The position numbers and the translations under genes are program-made. A stretch of DNA of 22,351 nucleotides, taken from contig JALWZV010000030.1 of assembly GCA_027002315.1 (NCBI GenBank), positions 1 to 22,351 of the forward strand, given 5' to 3'. This DNA is from Candidatus Roizmanbacteria bacterium. Lineage in GTDB: Bacteria > Patescibacteriota > Microgenomatia > UBA1406 > GWC2-37-13. Shown in pieces: positions 22,280-22,351 of this stretch (positions are counted from its first letter, which is position 1; every line of letters starts with the position of its first letter). The notes under the pieces are model-generated. The model worked only from the letters and a program-made list of their open reading frames with translations, did no database searches and was not told the DNA's origin.

Positions 22280-22351
22280 ATGTTTAGAAAATATTTAATT
22301 TATCTTAGAGCTATTTTATCTACATTTTTAATTTTAGTATCAGTAATATTG
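22280..22351 (+). CDS. N-terminal fragment of an exported or membrane protein
   Basis: An ATG at 22280 opens a frame of 24 codons that runs off the right edge. The residues begin MFRKYLIYLRAILS and continue with a hydrophobic stretch (TFLILVSVIL): positive charges followed by a hydrophobic segment, as in a signal peptide or first transmembrane helix. The promoter placed exactly before it supports a real start. Its family cannot be told. Confidence 0.5.
   Translation, partial: MFRKYLIYLRAILSTFLILVSVIL

Noticed and set aside
1..22351. Recoding of TGA as in some CPR lineages
   Set aside because: TGA is used as a normal stop at the ends of several genes (for example at 6127-6129 and 15554-15556), and no gene needs read-through.
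1..22351. CRISPR arrays, tRNA or rRNA genes, insertion sequences, prophage
   Set aside because: No regularly spaced repeats, cloverleaf sequences, transposase or integrase motifs or terminal inverted repeats were seen on either strand.

Overview
The window is an AT-rich, tightly packed bacterial chromosome segment using the standard genetic code (TGA terminates several genes here). It most likely comes from a member of Candidatus Patescibacteria (CPR), probably the Microgenomates side. I infer this from small dense genes with frequent start/stop overlaps, almost no Shine-Dalgarno sequences, -10 boxes lying only 6-7 bases before start codons, C-terminal dockerin surface proteins of a kind I associate with that group, and a MurT/GatD pair. 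There is no rRNA or marker gene in the window, so the placement is inference.

Layout. Positions 1-2521 (+): the tail of an unidentified gene, a TIM-barrel sugar-isomerase/AP-endonuclease-2-like protein, a membrane-anchored PEBP protein, a thioredoxin-glutaredoxin fusion and GroES. 2525-6920: an ATP-cone/Mrr-like nuclease (-), then an ABC-2 exporter whose ATPase and an acyltransferase run on the minus strand while the two permeases run on the plus strand from an overlapping divergent promoter. 6943-8229: endonuclease IV (-) and a DUF192 protein (+). 8222-14477 (-): six genes in one direction, class I fructose-bisphosphate aldolase, FBPase, GAPDH, PGK, then MurT and GatD. 14637-15556: two unknown membrane proteins, divergent around a 16-base palindrome. 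15600-16173: a self-contained Hsp20 unit with promoter, CIRCE-type operator, strong ribosome binding site and terminator. 16215-20832: two large secreted dockerin proteins, tail to tail. 21030-22351: a small membrane protein, a family 2 glycosyltransferase and the start of another exported or membrane protein.

How the parts work together. The aldolase-FBPase-GAPDH-PGK set carries carbon between 3-phosphoglycerate and fructose-6-phosphate. FBPase gives it a gluconeogenic direction, and the MurT/GatD genes that follow amidate lipid II, so sugar-phosphate supply sits next to wall maturation. GroES and Hsp20, two separate protein-quality-control units, both carry CIRCE-type inverted repeats (one clear, one degenerate), which suggests control by a shared HrcA repressor encoded elsewhere. 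The dockerin proteins, ABC exporter, acyltransferase and glycosyltransferase point to an elaborate cell surface.

I found no CRISPR array, tRNA, rRNA, insertion sequence or prophage gene. I do not see a clear new multi-gene system. The most distinctive items are the CIRCE pair, the leaderless-type promoters, the secreted GH-like/dockerin/propeller protein, the ATP-cone nuclease, and a GAPDH that lacks the usual NAD-selecting Asp.
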